A DNA stretch of 64,000 bases, taken from assembly GCA_903813345.2 (NCBI GenBank), contig CAIIXF020000002.1, positions 26,612,455 to 26,676,454 on the forward strand. The letters run 5' to 3'. The DNA comes from Owenia fusiformis. Its lineage: Eukaryota; Annelida; Polychaeta; Sabellida; Oweniidae. The notes below the pieces were generated by a model. That model had not been told where the DNA came from. It made no database searches and was given only the letters and a program-made list of their open reading frames with translations. Positions 1 to 13,203 of the stretch are shown piece after piece. Numbering within the stretch: the stretch's first letter is position 1; every line of letters begins with the position of its first letter. The position numbers and the translations under genes were made by a program.

Positions 1-1130
1 ATATCTCCTGATTTAATTTTCTAGTTTAACAAACCAAGATTATGTCATACTGGAAAAATGATTAATAAAGCGCAGTTTTCTTGAATCAAAACCACGCCAA
101 ATGCCAACAGTAATATGAACTCCTTTTGAATGGTGTTCTACAAATGGGCTTAGTTTGTTAATTCATTGATCTCCAAACCAAGTGCAAACTGCTATATTCT
201 TCCACCAAATGTCAATTAGATGAAACAATTTTAAAAATCTAAATCGCAAATTAGATCAACAATCACAACTAAAAAACAGCAACTCCACGGAGTAGCAAAT
301 CCCTCCGAACACAACACATTTTGATAATTAGTGGCCGTCCTGAAAATATCATCTTGAACAGAGCATATCAGCATCTAAAATTTAATTCAAATCCGTTCAC
401 TGGTATTTGAGTTACCAAAGATTACAATTCTACAAAAAAATGGTGGCAATTTTGAAAACAGCCACCATTCTGTTTACGAGAAATGGTGGACATTTAAAAA
501 TATAGCTGTCATCTTGAAAATTGTTTAAGTAGATCTCCTTTGACCCTGGGTACTGTAGCAGCATATACAATTTGAACCAAATCCGTTCACTGGTATTTGG
601 ATTATGAAAGATTACGTTTTTTGGGAAAAGTGGCGGCCATTTTGAAATTCAGATGCCAACTTGAAAATTGATTTTCGAACAGAGCAAATGCTCAGACATT
701 TTGTTTTGAAATCTTGAAGCCGCCATCTTGAAGATGTTTTCTCAAACAGATCACAACTGTGTCCCTAGTCATCAGCATATAAAATTTGGAAGTAATCCAT
801 TTACTGGTATTTGGGTTATCAAAATTACGTTTTCTTGCGAAAAATGGCGGCCATTTAGAAAATCAGCAGCCATGTTGAAAATCCCTTCTCGAATAAAAGC
901 TCCTTTGTTACTATAGGCATCAGCATATAAAATTTGAACCAAATCTCATTGATTACATTTTTTACGAAATTACGCGATTTTGAATTGAGCGGCCATATTG
1001 AAAATTCCTTCTCGAGCAGAGGTCCTACACCCATAATCGAATCCGTCAATCGCTATTTGAGTATCTGAACGGACAGACAGACGGCTCTCCTATATCCGCC
1101 TCGAACTTCGTTCGGTGGGATAAAAACAGA
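1..1130. repeat. Degenerate 'atggcggccatttt' repeat module, four diverged copies
   Basis: A module of roughly 150-215 bp recurs with matching blocks near 376, 565, 779 and 924. Each copy has an 'aaatttgaaccaaatccgtt' block, then 'actggtatttg', then 'aaatggcggccattttgaaa'. The array ends at about 1070-1125 with 'acggacagacagacgg' and 'cgaacttcgttcggtgggat', which looks like the terminus of a dispersed element. No ORF of note. The left end lies outside the window. Short ORFs at 728-1049 are only open stretches inside the repeat. Confidence 0.6.
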
Positions 1131-1719
1131 AGTTTAAGTTGTAGCTATATTCTTTATCAGAATATCGCTCTTCAAATTCTGTCATCAATCTCTATATGCG
1201 AAGATAGAATTATATTCCAATCATCTCCAATTATTTTTCCTTTTACCTAGGTATTTGAAGCGTCCATAATTAGTGTAACCATAGCGACGATTTCACAGGT
1301 GTCCTGTATATTAGCACATAATTATATTAGCTGTCGAGTTTATTACGAGAAGTGTTCTGTCTACGGGATGATAATATATATAGATTCATACAATCGGTCT
1401 ATCCAAACCTTTATCAGCTTTGTTGTGCCGGTGTAAAAGAAATTATGGTCCCCTAGGGGAATATGGTCCACTTTCTTTACGGCCTTTACTGGCCCTGACT
1501 GTGTATAAATAATAAGGAAAATAATTGTAATTAGGTCACCATATAAATCTATAGAGAGTAGGACAAAATCTGATAAGACCACCTACCATTTTACACCGGT
1601 TGGGTTATCTTGCACGATAATGCGGGAGTGCCAACAATACCCAGATACGTACAACTCTTAGATAAGTGAGAACTGCAGCAACCATTCAATTATGATAATT
1701 TAACACCTATATCACAGTG

Positions 1720-2200
1720 TATATAATGCGTAAGAATTCATACAATCTTTCTACATTTGTATTATACGCGTGAGAATTCCTACAATCCTCCATAAACACA
1801 TATGAACACAATTCTTTCTATATTTCACGAATTAAGAACACGAATATGTGTGTGAGAATTCATAAAATCTTACTTCATTTATATTTTACGCATGGGCATT
1901 CCTACAATCCTCTATGAACACATAATATAGGCGCAAGAATTCCTGTATTTCACGAATTTAGAACCTGTATGTGTGTGAGAATTCATGCAGTCTTTCTACA
2001 TTTATATTATACGCATAGGAATTCCTACAATCCTCCATGATCACATAATATATGCGCAAGAATTCCTATATTTCACGAATTTAGAACACGTTGTGTGTGA
2101 GAATTCATAAAATCTTTCAACATTTATATTATACGCATGGGAATTCCTACAATCCTCCACGAACACACAATATATCCGCAAGAGTTCCTATATTTCACTT
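1720..2200. repeat. Tandem array, ~123-bp unit, about four copies
   Basis: The phrase 'gagaattcat' followed by 'attatacgcatgggaattcc' recurs starting near 1729, 1853, 1976 and 2098, a period of about 123 bp. Each unit contains 'tcctacaatcctcca' and 'tatttcacgaatttagaac'. Copies are about 85-90 percent alike by eye. The array stops just left of the foldback at 2204, which appears to have inserted into its last unit. Confidence 0.75.
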
Positions 2201-2203
2201 TAT

Positions 2204-3628
2204 GGTACGTTCACACCAACGGCGCTTTGATGGCGCTTTAAAGCGGCTTGTAAAGCGGCACCAAAGCGTAACAAAGCTTAATTAAAGCGTCGGGGTCGTA
2301 ATAGGTCGTAGAAAAGCTCGGGAGTAAAGCGGGATATTCGGCAAGAGCGCTAAAAAATTTAAACTGTTTAAGCGTTCGCACCAACGGCGCTTTGATGGCG
2401 CTTTAAAGCGGATTGTAAAGCGGCACCAAAGCGTAACAAAGCTTGATTAAAGCGTCGGGATCGTAATAGGTCGTAGAAAAGTTCGGAGTAAAGCGGGATA
2501 TTCGGCAAGAGCGCCAAAAAATGTTAAACTGTTTAAAAATTTTGGGCGCTCTGTTACGAATTGATTGAAGCGCCGAGAGCGTATCAAAGCTTAACAAACC
2601 GTAACAAAGCTCAACAAAGCTTGACTCAAAGCGTAGGAAAGCTTAACACAGCTTGGTTCAAAGCGGGGACCCCAGTCTATTCACGGTCTGTTACCACTTG
2701 ACACGCTTCGTTAAGATGTCTCAAGATTTGCTACGATCTGGCATGAAGATCTGACACGAGGTCAGACGCTTTCATCAATATCTGACACTCTTTGTTACAC
2801 TTTCCTGAGGGACTCTCAAGCTTTCCAACGAATTGAGACGCTTTAATCAAGGATTGAAACGCTTTGCTAGGCTTTGTTACGCTTGAAAGTTTTCACACGC
2901 TATATCACGCCGTGCGACAAACGTCATGTCTTCTTCAGATAGGTCATGCTCTGGTCCATCTGGAATTTCTGGATCTCGTTGTTCTGCCATCGTGTTCTCG
3001 AGTCAAAGATGCAATGGTTTTATGGATCTACTGCATCTTTATATAGTCATTGGATCAAAAGCGGCATGGAATCGGCGATCTCGACATTTTCCAATGCGTG
3101 ACAGAGCTTAACAGAGCGTAACAATGCACAACAGAGTTTTGCAATCGTATCAGAGCCTGATTTAAAGCGTCATAATCGCATCAAAGCGTAATAATGCTTA
3201 TCAAAGCTTTTCAAAGCGTGATTTCAAGCGTAACAAAGCCTGATCAAAGCGGGATCAAAGCGTGAGGAACCTTTTAGAGCTATGTTAAGCTTTCCTACGC
3301 TTTGGATCAAGTTTTTCTGAGCTTTGTTACGGTTTGTTAAGCTTTGATACGCTCTCGGCGCTTAATCGATTCGTAACAGAGCGCCCAAAATTTGTTAAGA
3401 GTTTAAAAATTTTTGGCGCTCTTGCCGAATATCCCGTTTTACTCTGAGCTTTTTTACGACCTATTACGACCCCGACGCTTTAATCAAACTTTGTTACGCT
3501 TTGGTGCCGCTTTACAAGCCGCTTTAAAGCGCCATCAAAGCGCCGTTGGTATGAAGAAAAATGACAAAAATGACGGCGCTTTGCTCGCCGATTTAAAGCG
3601 TGGCATTCGCCGTTGGTGTGAACGTACC
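2204..3628. mobile_element. Foldback (long terminal inverted repeat) element rich in AAAGC words
   Basis: The ends are inverted copies: 'ggtacgttcacaccaacggc' at 2204 and its complement ending at 3628. The inversion continues inward for several hundred bases (e.g. 'gcggcaccaaagcgtaacaa' near 2255 pairs with the region near 3497). The left arm is itself duplicated: the ~160 bp from the left end recurs from about 2374. The interior is a dense patchwork of 10-12 bp words such as 'caaagcgtaa' and 'caaagcttaa'. TTTA at 2199-2202 and 3629-3632 is a possible 4-bp target duplication. No transposase ORF is seen, so the element is non-autonomous; I do not assign a superfamily. Confidence 0.8.
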
Positions 3629-6600
3629 TTTAGAAGAGGTATATAGGTGTGCGAGCACGAATTGGCCGAACGACTGCATCGTGCCGGATGATTGTATTTA
3701 ACCATTGGAGGCTGAAATGTTGTACCGTAAATGAAACATTAAATGAATACTGGAGGGGTTTTCTGTTGAATTTTCATCAGATGTTATAATGTCTTTATGT
3801 TATCACGATCAGCGTGTGTAGTGCTCATATTTCCCAGATGAATGGAACATTAATGGAGCTCTCTTCCCGGTGGGCTACTAAGTTGTGTGGTATGTCAGAC
3901 AAGTGAAACCGTCAGTTATAGAAATGATCTGATGTATAAATAATGTATATTTGCAGCTGAGTGAAGCGAAATTAGCAAAAAGATAAACGTTTTATTGCGT
4001 AGCATAAGCACGGTGCTATAGCATGACGGTTACGTCAAGGCGATTTGCAATATTTTGCGGTAACGACAACAAAAATTGGCGGATGGGAAAGACAGCATGT
4101 CCTCTTTCTCGCCTGTAGACAAGATTCACAGATTTGATTTCTTTTTCAACTAGTTCCATTCGGTGACGTATATATGGATGGTTATAAAGATTCGGTCAAA
4201 TCTCCCAGGTGGTTTACTAGAAGCAGAACTGAGATATCCAAGTTCATAATTTTTAGTCCTGTTTTTTCTCAGTATATGTGCCTCAGAGGCACACAAACTA
4301 TTTACTGTAAGTAAAGACGACTACGTATGAATTCTATGGACGGTAACGTATTGTATTAGTTGTACATTAGATATTTATAGCGGACGGTTACGTGCATGTA
4401 CACCTTTCAAGTCAAGGTTGCTAGTTCTGATAGCCTCTGTCCATGTCATTGTTATAATGGGTAAAAATGGAATATTGAATTACTTATATTTGTTTTCAGG
4501 ACTCGCAAGACGCTCTTGTTTGAGCATCTATAGGGCAAGGAAAAAATTGTGTCTTGCTTTATATATGAAACCAATGAAAGTCAAAAAGATAGCAATGAAG
4601 AGGCAAAAGAAGAATTAGCATCAAGTACTGATGAATTTGACAAAATTAATAACAATGAATAGTAGAAAACCTGATGGGTTAATATTTATTGATGAAAATG
4701 AGTTAATTCCTCGAGCAAAAGTTTAACCCTAAGGTGTTAGTTTATAATAAAATTGCGTTAGAGAGGATTTCAAACGACATATACGCAATTTTAAAACAAC
4801 ACCGGGATAACTCCACAGACACAAAAAATCTAAATTTAAAATCGGGATGATGGTTGATTGAAATCAAGATGTATCAGTGCAATCACTAGTGAAAATGTAC
4901 AGATTTTATATTTTATTTTGTTTATCTTGTGTGTATATAATTTTACAAAAAGTATGACGAAATGATTCGGTTCACTTCAAATATTGGACTTTTTGTGACG
5001 GTGGTCTTGAGTTTGAAATCTATTGAAAATTGTTTAGAATTCGGATAGATGGCGGAAAAAGTGGTCATATCTTTTTTTCTCAATGGGTTATCTATGCAAA
5101 TTTTTTTTTGATTTGAAAGGGCACATATGGAGCTATCCCGTGGTATATGGGGTTATGTACCGAAAATCCTCGTTTTTTCATAATCAATCCAAAGATTTCA
5201 ATATTTTCCCATTGGATTACATTAGAGCATTTATCTGTGGAATTGTCCCACCATGAACACTGTGCACTGATTTTCGGCAACATGATTTCCTAAATACGAC
5301 AGAAATACGAGCGACTTCTTGATTTCGAATTGTGAACAATTTACAGCAGTAAAAAAACTCCGACCATTTAACTATTTTATTAATATCTTCGGAGAACGAG
5401 AATCAAATTGACCCATCTTCACTTTTTGATATGTTTGGATGTTTTCTAAGAGGTCCAGGTACTCAGACCTTCACAATTTAAAGATCTTAATCAGTTCAAA
5501 ATGTTCGGATTTTTTCTACTTTTGCCGTTCGGTAAATTACAACCGCGTTAAAAGTAAGCATCCCTATTTATCAATACAATTCATTACAACACTGCAAACA
5601 TCTCCTTCACACGAGCCTTCATTTTTTTTAAATGATCTCTTATATGATATTATGTTGTGCAATCATATAACCATGGAGATTGAAACAGCAGCAAATTAGT
5701 GTATCTGTCCATTGACATCAATTGAAATAAAACGAAGCAAATTCTTGTGTCTGGTCATCGACATCGATTGATTAATAAAACAGCGACAATAAATTGTTGC
5801 AGCCGCACATGAACATGAAATGAAACAGTAGCAAATTACGGTATCTGCACATCAACATCAATTACAATGATCCGAACATCAATTGGAAAAAGCTAATGAT
5901 CGCGTTAACATGAATACTTAAGGTACAAAAATGATTAAATGATTGCATGTTATAATGACAGAATAATGATAAATGTCTTGGATTTGGAATTGATTATATT
6001 GATATAGTAAAATTAGAAACATGAAGCAAATTCTGGAGACTTGCTTTCATTTCACACGTTGATCGAAAGTAATTTCATAAAATAGTTTGTGCGATTAACT
6101 CCCATTTCACTTCTAAGTGAATAAGGTTTGTTTAGGTATGTTGAGTTACGGGGTGAAATATCTAATTTAATGCAAAACATGGGATATGGGATAATGCGAT
6201 TTACCTCTTTTAACCAAGAAATCTGACGCGTAACTTTCTTATCATGGCTATATCCATATGCAATGTATGTTATACATTTACGTGCTAGTGTTTTTGCAAA
6301 AAAAATTCCCTGCATTAAAGGCTAATGGGAATACTTTGTTCGACAGAGAAGTTGATGATAACCACATGTTCGACAGTACATTAGATATCAAGTACAAAGT
6401 ATCACTTATTTAGAACTGCAATGTTACTACCACAATTATGTCTCACGAATCTTTTAATAGAAATACATAAAAGATTTAAAAGGTTTATCCCCTCAGATCA
6501 ATTTGACCATAATCACACAAACAGATACTTAAAATACTCTGGCCTGATATCAATACTGGTTGAACTGACTAATTGTTATGGCGTATAATTTAGTAATTAC

Positions 6601-9600
6601 TGTTCATTCTCTCATTAATTTAATCGATTTTTCCTAGAATGATTTTTATACTATTCTCAAAATAGATTTCAATAGAATGTATTTAATGTACCATTGTTAT
6701 ATTTTGGTATCATCGCTATTTAATGGTACCATCGTATTGGTACCATTGTTATTTATCGGTACCATTGTTGTATATTCTAACAGCGTTATCTATTGGAACT
6801 ATGCGTAACACTAACAGTCCATGTAATATTCATTAGTCATGGTTTTCCACAGATTGCTAAACATTTATTGACTGTCTTATTGCAAGTGCCATATTTCAGA
6901 ATAGGTTTTGAAAGCAATAATCAATCGACCTGTTGCAATTGAAATTCCAGCTACATTTGTGGCTATTGGGCTATTTTCCATGTACTCGCCAGAGATAGGC
7001 CTAGTAGAACACGAAAATTTTACCTACGTTCCCGTGGCAAGTAGAAGATTATACTGTCAAACAAGAATGATATGATGTTCCTATTTATATGCAATGTATG
7101 GATGAAAGCAAGGAACTGCTGAGAAAGGTCACGGTATATTCTACTGGAGACTGCCAAATTGCTTTTTCAAGATGGCGGCCTCAAAGTGAACATTATTCTA
7201 CGATGTACGTCGGTTTAATAGAAAGGCGCAAACGAATTCAGAATGACTATCATAATCACAAATATCGTACCCAAGAGACAAACGCCTTTAACGGCTAATT
7301 GCGCTTTATATTCAATTTTGTAGAAAAAGTACCAAGCAAGTCAATATCTTGCGACGAGACAAATTTATAGGTCTTTCAAGAGCTCCGTGGACGCGTTCGG
7401 ATGGGAAGGTGCTCAGAACTTCGAGCATGTCATCATTTTTCTGACTCCAGTTCCAATGTACCTTCGCTGACAGTCCTAGTACTCATCGCGACTTACGTCT
7501 TTAATTATGAGTTATTCCATGAAAATACGTTGAAAATTAAAGAAATGTTTCTGAAGATCTTGCATGTACGTGGCTAAACGTTTACAAAAAATCGCAATAC
7601 TTTCTTACTAATTTTATACTCGTTTTAGTAGATTTGCGCACAGTGTATTGACGGCTATAAACGAACTCGCAACGCACTTTTGACATCTCATCGCGTCCTT
7701 TGATTTTTTAGGATTTCTGCAATTCTATTACTTCGATTTTGATAAAGGGTTTCCGTTTTTTTCAGAAATAAAAAAGGATTGTAAAGCAAATGTTGCTAGC
7801 TTTCCGATGAAGTTACTTCCAACATTATGTAAACACCTTAAAATCTTTGATTTCCCTTTAATCAATCGGATCAAATGAAAACTGTAACCACAGAAAAACA
7901 TCCTCTGGGAGTACTAGTTCCAGTAACACGTACCATTAGACAACCAGAGATTGATTTGCAGTCAGCGTACCAACCGTATTTCTTCATATGTCATCGATAA
8001 ACACATCTTTGATTATACCACACATGATTTATTACATGTTCCGACCTATTCTGCTTTTCTACAACTAGAGCCACTTATTAACATATTACATTTCATCAGC
8101 TGCGTATGTGTGTTTATTACAAGGAATGAAAATTCAATATTTTAGTACGAATGAAATTAGAAAAACGGTTATCGAACCTTCACTAATATTTATATTTCTA
8201 CAGTTAGTAATCTACTGGCACATTTGATATCCTTGATATTCCATTGCTTTGGCACGCTGATTAAATAACAAATCGTAATTATTTTCTGACTTAATGCAAA
8301 TGGTAGAATAGTGTACGTAGATATAAATTAACGTGGTATTAATGAAGTGTTATCTCCTTTATTGTATATCTAGTGTTTCCATTAAGGTCTACTTTATCAT
8401 GTATTATTGCATTTCATACGTGTTTCATCTAATTTAACATAGTCATACCTGGTATATGCTAGAGTGATTAGTAGTACTATGAACGTTGTAAATGGGGTTG
8501 TTTCCCACAGGACAAACTTGGCCAATTCACCTAACCTCTGATCCAATTAATACATAGTTATATTTTATTTTTGATTTGGTAGCCGCTGATGAATTGAATC
8601 GGGAGACCGTCGATGCTTCGCAGCCGAAATGGCCGAGCGAAATACCAATTTTTCTTTGGGTTTTAGGGTTAAGACTAGGGTTGAATTTTAAGACATCTTC
8701 TGTAATGTTGCCCGAATATTGAATCCTTACCTCGTCACGCAATGCCACAAGAGGCTCTGTCACTGTACATGTAATCCTTGGTCTAATGGTATTTCACTTC
8801 ATTTGTAGCAGTGAAGCTCGATCTTGAAGGATTGTACATGGCCTTATTTAATGAAACCTATACTTACGCAAGCGTAAAAAGGACGTATTTCAATTTAATT
8901 CCCTATGGAAATTTTCACCGACCGACGAAAGTCTAATGTCATGGTTTTCAATTTCCCTATTATCGATGTCACAATGCATTATTTACTTAAAAAACATTCC
9001 GAGAGAAGTCTAAATCTCCGTCAATCAATAGAGACCACTAAGCAAATATGACGGTGACAAAGATATGTTATGCAAGGAAGCCTATATTTTGTTATTTTCC
9101 ATATAAAGTTATCTGATTGAATACTGACAATTTACTGATAAAGTAGGGTAACAGTTACTCACGTTTGTTCTGATGTATCCTTGAAAAACGTTATTAATCC
9201 AAATGGCCAAAACAGATTCACGTAAACATCATATGTGCGTTGTAGTTGGAAAAACGCATGCTTTTTACGGCATAATTTCAGGTTTTGTGGATACACTTTC
9301 AACGGCTCTTGAATATTTTATAGAATGATCGAAAATCCTAAGCAAACTTATTGTTACTTAATCCATCCGTAATTTGTTTAAAGCATGATGGAAATGATTC
9401 AGAGTTTAACGTATTAGAAATGCAGTGTTCGTTTCGCTCCCAATTTGCATGTCGTCACTGGAATGCGATGGAAGAACTCTTTAATAAATATCATAGGTTA
9501 ATCAACCGTACAATTTTCCCTAAAACTGCACAGAACAATCCTTTTAACCTGTTTGATTTAATTCTAGAACACTCTCGAGAAAATCATGAACATGTTTATT

Positions 9601-10080
9601 CTCATAGTTAAATCCACATGTTTGTTGCAATTGTTGTGTATGATTACTATGCCTTCCACTGCGATTTACGTATGTACGGGCTTATATCATATCATCCCAA
9701 TAAGCAAGTAGAAAATTACTTGCTCTGAAGCTCCGATGAATATAACTAATGAGCCCAGAGACAAAATGAATGCAGGTAGGGTCGAAGCATATGCTATATA
9801 TAATGGAGTGATTACTAAGCATATAATTACCTATAGTGAACAGATAATTTTAACAATCTACGCAATATTGGCAATTCACTGGTATTCAATAACCAATTTG
9901 CTAAATGGGACAATTTCGATGTTTCAGGATAACTCATAGATAATCATCTTAGCCTCGCATATCTCCCTCTCCCCGATTGAACTTTATATGCTATTACATA
10001 AATAATATGTTGCATGGCATAGTAAAAATGTGTCATAGCTGATTATAGATGGGGTAATTATCGATATTACAGAAATGTAC
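3629..10080. other. Gene-poor stretch, no supported gene
   Basis: About 6.4 kb of AT-rich DNA in which I see no ORF with recognisable protein content or chain of splice-compatible exons. Small items noted: a hairpin 'tgtgcctcagaggcaca' near 4275, a short degenerate repeat of 'ggtaccattgttat' at about 6690-6775, and a tRNA-like hairpin structure near 8773. The ORFs present are under 90 codons and lack family features. Confidence 0.5.
8773..8833 (+). other. tRNA-like stem structure, probably degenerate
   Basis: AATCCTT at 8773-8779 can pair perfectly with AAGGATT at 8827-8833, like an acceptor stem. Just inside is 'ggtctaatggta', resembling a D-arm, and then a hairpin with stem TTCACT/AGTGAA. 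The total of 61 nt is too short for a normal tRNA, and I cannot place a T-arm with the GTTCRA box. It could be a tRNA-derived relic or chance. Confidence 0.2.
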
Positions 10081-10094
10081 AATAGATGTCGCTC

Positions 10095-10340
10095 TAGTTT
10101 TTAGCTCACATGGTGAGCTATTACAATCACTCACTTGTCCGTCTGTCTGTCCGTCTGTCAACATTTGGCCACTTTTAAAAGCTCTGTCAATAGGATTCCT
10201 GTTTTAATTATTTTTGTTCAACATCAATAAAGAAAACCCCCACATTACTCCTGGTTCAAAAGCTCGCCTATTTTCAATAGTTTTAGTCTCTACTTTCAGC
10301 TCAGTTGGGCACAGATTTAACGAAAACATGGTGCATGAAA
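10095..10340 (+). repeat. Repeat starting with 'agctcacatggtgagct' hairpin
   Basis: A short perfect hairpin (AGCTCAC...GTGAGCT) is followed by 'cacttgtccgtctgtctgtc'. This opening resembles dispersed repeats I know from marine invertebrate genomes ('agctcacct...gtccgttgtctg'). It abuts the reverse-transcriptase remnant that follows. Boundaries are approximate and its link to the retroelement is not shown. Confidence 0.4.
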
Positions 10341-10697
10341 GAGGTATCAAAGAACGAAGAAGGGACAACAATATGTTACCGAGAAAAGCTAGGCTAAAAA
10401 ATATTTCACCGATATTTAAAAATGGAAGAGAAATCTATCTACTGTCGCACTTATCAGAAAACAACCTCTTTCCGCAATGCCAACAGGGCTTCCTACCATG
10501 CCGGTCATGTGTAACCAACCTCTTGACGACGCTTGAAAAATGGACTGAATTTCTCTATGGTGGCAGCAAGTACCTAGACTTTAAGAAAGCATTTGACAAA
10601 GTTCCCCTGCCCAATGAAGGAAAATTGAAAATCTTGGAATGGGTAAGGGTAATGGAATGGGTGGTTGAAATCCTTCCTCGGAGCAAATACAGGAAAT
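10340..10697 (+). pseudogene. Reverse transcriptase remnant, 5' part (CR1/L2-like non-LTR element)
   Basis: Translation gives degenerate reverse transcriptase (RT) signatures: a 'SPIFKNG' block (compare P-hydrophobic-KKG of non-LTR RTs), 'QQGFLPCRSCVTNLL' (compare the QxGFRxGRSCxTQLL motif) and 'YLDFKKAFDKVP' (the first catalytic Asp block, normally D-h-x-KAFD). The endonuclease is absent. The reading continues to about 10697 ('WVVEILPRSKYRK', like the 'WIxxFLxxRxQxV' step) and then breaks off. It resumes at about 11559, so the two parts are one element interrupted by an insertion. Many frame breaks; certainly not functional. Confidence 0.75.
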
Positions 10698-11558
10698 GAC
10701 CAACTTGACCCCGTGAATCGAACCTCACCAGACAATGCTGAGAATAGAAATCCTCAATTAAGGAAACAACGATATTGTATAGATTAGTTGTTAATTGTGA
10801 AGAGGCCAATATGGCAAAGAAAGCATTTAGATGGGATTTAAGCTTAGCCAAATTGAAATGTGATTTTACCTGGAACGAAGAAATCCAGAGCATATGTAAA
10901 AGTGTTGACATGCTGAATATGTATGATGATATAAAAAAAATGTAAAGATTTTAAAAAATTTGTGAATCAAATGAAAGGAAAATTAATGAAATTACATGAA
11001 ACTCAATGGTTGGAGACAATTAGGGAAAAAAGAAAATTGACTTTTTATAAGAGCTTTAAATTATCTTTTCAAGGGTCTGAATATTTATTTTGTAATTTTT
11101 TGAGTAGAAAACAAAGATCTGTTTTAGCTAAATTTCGATCTGGCACTTAACCTTTAGAGATTGAAACGGGTAGGTGGCAGAATATACCAAGTCAAGAGAG
11201 ATATTGTAGGCAATGTAAGAATGAAATAGGTGATGAGTTTCATTTTTTATTCAAGTGTAAAGTTAATCATAAATTAAGAGAGGAAATGTTTTGTAAAGTA
11301 AAAGGTATATATGATCTATTTGAGTCTTGTGATAATGAAAAGAAAACAATGTACTTATTGAATTCTAAATCACTCTGTAAATATGTTTCAAATTTTTTGC
11401 TTTTGTCTTTGGAGGCTAAAGATAGATTAAAGTAAGTGTTAATTCTGACTTATCTGCTTATAATATGATTGTAATTGTGTCTCATAAGCCTTTGGAGGCT
11501 GGCCGTATAATTACGGGTGACACTGTAATAAATAAATAAATAAATAAATAAATATAAT
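10698..11558 (+). mobile_element. 5'-truncated non-LTR retrotransposon 3' end inserted in an older RT copy
   Basis: This segment interrupts the older RT remnant. Its translation (one in-frame stop at about 11148) contains 'SVLAKFRSGT', 'LEIETGRW' and then a zinc-knuckle-like C-x2-C-x8-H-x4-C ('CRQCKNEIGDEFHFLFKC'), the usual C-terminal tail of a class of non-LTR ORF2 proteins. The 3' untranslated end has 'gtgtctcataagcc' with a small stem and finishes in a (TAAA)n microsatellite at about 11529-11552, typical of non-LTR target-primed insertion. The same tail and 3' motif occur on the minus strand at 28.7-29.8 kb. Confidence 0.75.
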
Positions 11559-12300
11559 ATGAAGAAGCATCGTCATGGAAACACGTCACTTCTGGGATCC
11601 CACGGGAACTGTTTTAGGACCGGTAATGTTCCTGATATTTGTAAATGACATCCCCCAGACTGTTAACAGACCCTCTTTCGTCTGATAATGTTTGCACTGA
11701 GACGATACAAAGCTATTCCGGGAGATGAACACCATAGATGATTGTGACGAGCTACAGGATGACATCCAATTCCTTATAAATTGGACAAATGATTAATGGC
11801 AATTTTAATTTAACTGTAAGAAATGTAAGGTCCTAAGAATTGGTAAATCCTCTTGCAGTTATACCATGGGTAATGCAGTAGGCTACTTCAGGAACCAGAG
11901 TGTGAAATAACTTGGGAATGGGTGTCGAATGACATAAAGAAGAACATCCATATACCGTACATATGGTGATAAAAAAGGCCAACCAAATCCTTGGTCTTAT
12001 GCGAAGAACCTTCCAGGTTTTGGATCCTTCAAACATGATGCTGCTATAAGGCCATGGTCAGACCTCACTTGAAATATGCTAACACTGTATGGTCACCATA
12101 TCTATAGGACATTGAATCTGTTGAAGCAGTCCAGAGGGGGGCAACGAGAGGCATACCAAGATTCCAAGATGCAGTCCCAAAGACTTATGGACCTAAAGCT
12201 ACCATCACTTGTGTTCAGGCGCTTGAAAGGGGATATAATTGAAGCTGGGAAAATCCTAATGAAAAATATGACATCCCAATTCAGGCGCGTAATTTAACTA
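11559..12300 (+). pseudogene. Reverse transcriptase remnant, 3' part, continuation of 10340-10697
   Basis: After the insertion the reading resumes with 'SSWKHVTSGIPR', then 'GTVLGPVMFLIFVNDIPQ' (the SGxPQGxVLGPxLF block of RT), then a damaged catalytic box with 'DDTKLF' (normally F/Y-A-DD-T). Further on come 'VRPHLKYANTVW' and 'LPSLVFRRLKGDIIE', both characteristic of the C-terminal part of CR1/L2-like ORF2. Frameshifts and stops are frequent. The first Asp block lies upstream of the insertion and the DD box here, showing that the two halves once formed one domain. Confidence 0.75.
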
Positions 12301-13203
12301 GGCGCGGGGGTACGCAGTCGCGTACCCTAAGTGATGGAGTAGTGCCCCATTACACAATCTGAAATCGCTCAGAACGCACCATTTAAGGTCTAAAATTAAA
12401 AAAATTCCGGTCGGGCCTGCCCCAGGGCCGCCTAGTTTAGCTAGGTTTTCGGCCTCGTGTACCTGCTATCAGTCCTGGTTACACCGCTGCATTAGCAGTG
12501 TATGCTACCTCTCGGCACACAATATAGGGAGGACAGAGGCAACAATAAGCCCCCCCCCCCAATAAGAGAATCTTGAAGAAACAGATTAATTCTAAGACAC
12601 GGGGATTCTTTACCCAGGAACAAGCTACGAGGCAGACTATGGAGTGACCACCCAGCCAAGTACAACTATAGAGCCCTGAAGTAGACACAAGTCAAATAAT
12701 TGGGGAGACCTATAACTATAACTAACAATGTCCGTCATGTTGTGGATGCCTCGAAGGCATTTCTTGAAAACGCGGCCTGAAATAGTAGGAACATGTTGAA
12801 ACGCGCTTTGGTCGCAGAAATTGTGTATACTGCTGTTCGGATTTATACTGCAATAATTAGGGTTAGGGGAATCCCCACTCGTATTTGGATTTAAAAAGTT
12901 GAAAAAAAAAAATTTTGTAATTTATTTTAGGCTTTATACATCCTGTAACCATGCATAGTCTTCAAACCTGATGCTAAATGTAAAGTAAGTCTTTATTCTA
13001 CTATATTTATTCTATACTATATTGGAAACAGGGTCTTTGCGGCCCAGGGATAAATTAATACTTTTACTTCCTCATTCGTGACTTCGTCGACGTCTTTTTT
13101 TAGATCTAATTAAAATGCATTGTTGTACGTTGTATTCACTATTCAGGAAGAACATGCTTGTCTCCTTAGTCTAGCAGTATTATTGAGAATAGATTCAGTG
13201 CTA
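12301..13203. other. No gene seen
   Basis: The stretch starts with a small palindrome 'gggtacgcagtcgcgtaccc' at about 12307-12327 and contains a C10 run near 12550 and an A-run near 12902. No exon-like segment is recognised. It may include the eroded 3' untranslated end of the older retroelement. Confidence 0.4.

Noticed and set aside
4418-4618. 66-codon ORF with a hydrophobic start and basic tail
   Set aside because: Too short, no supporting exons; the Lys-rich end is AT-rich sequence.
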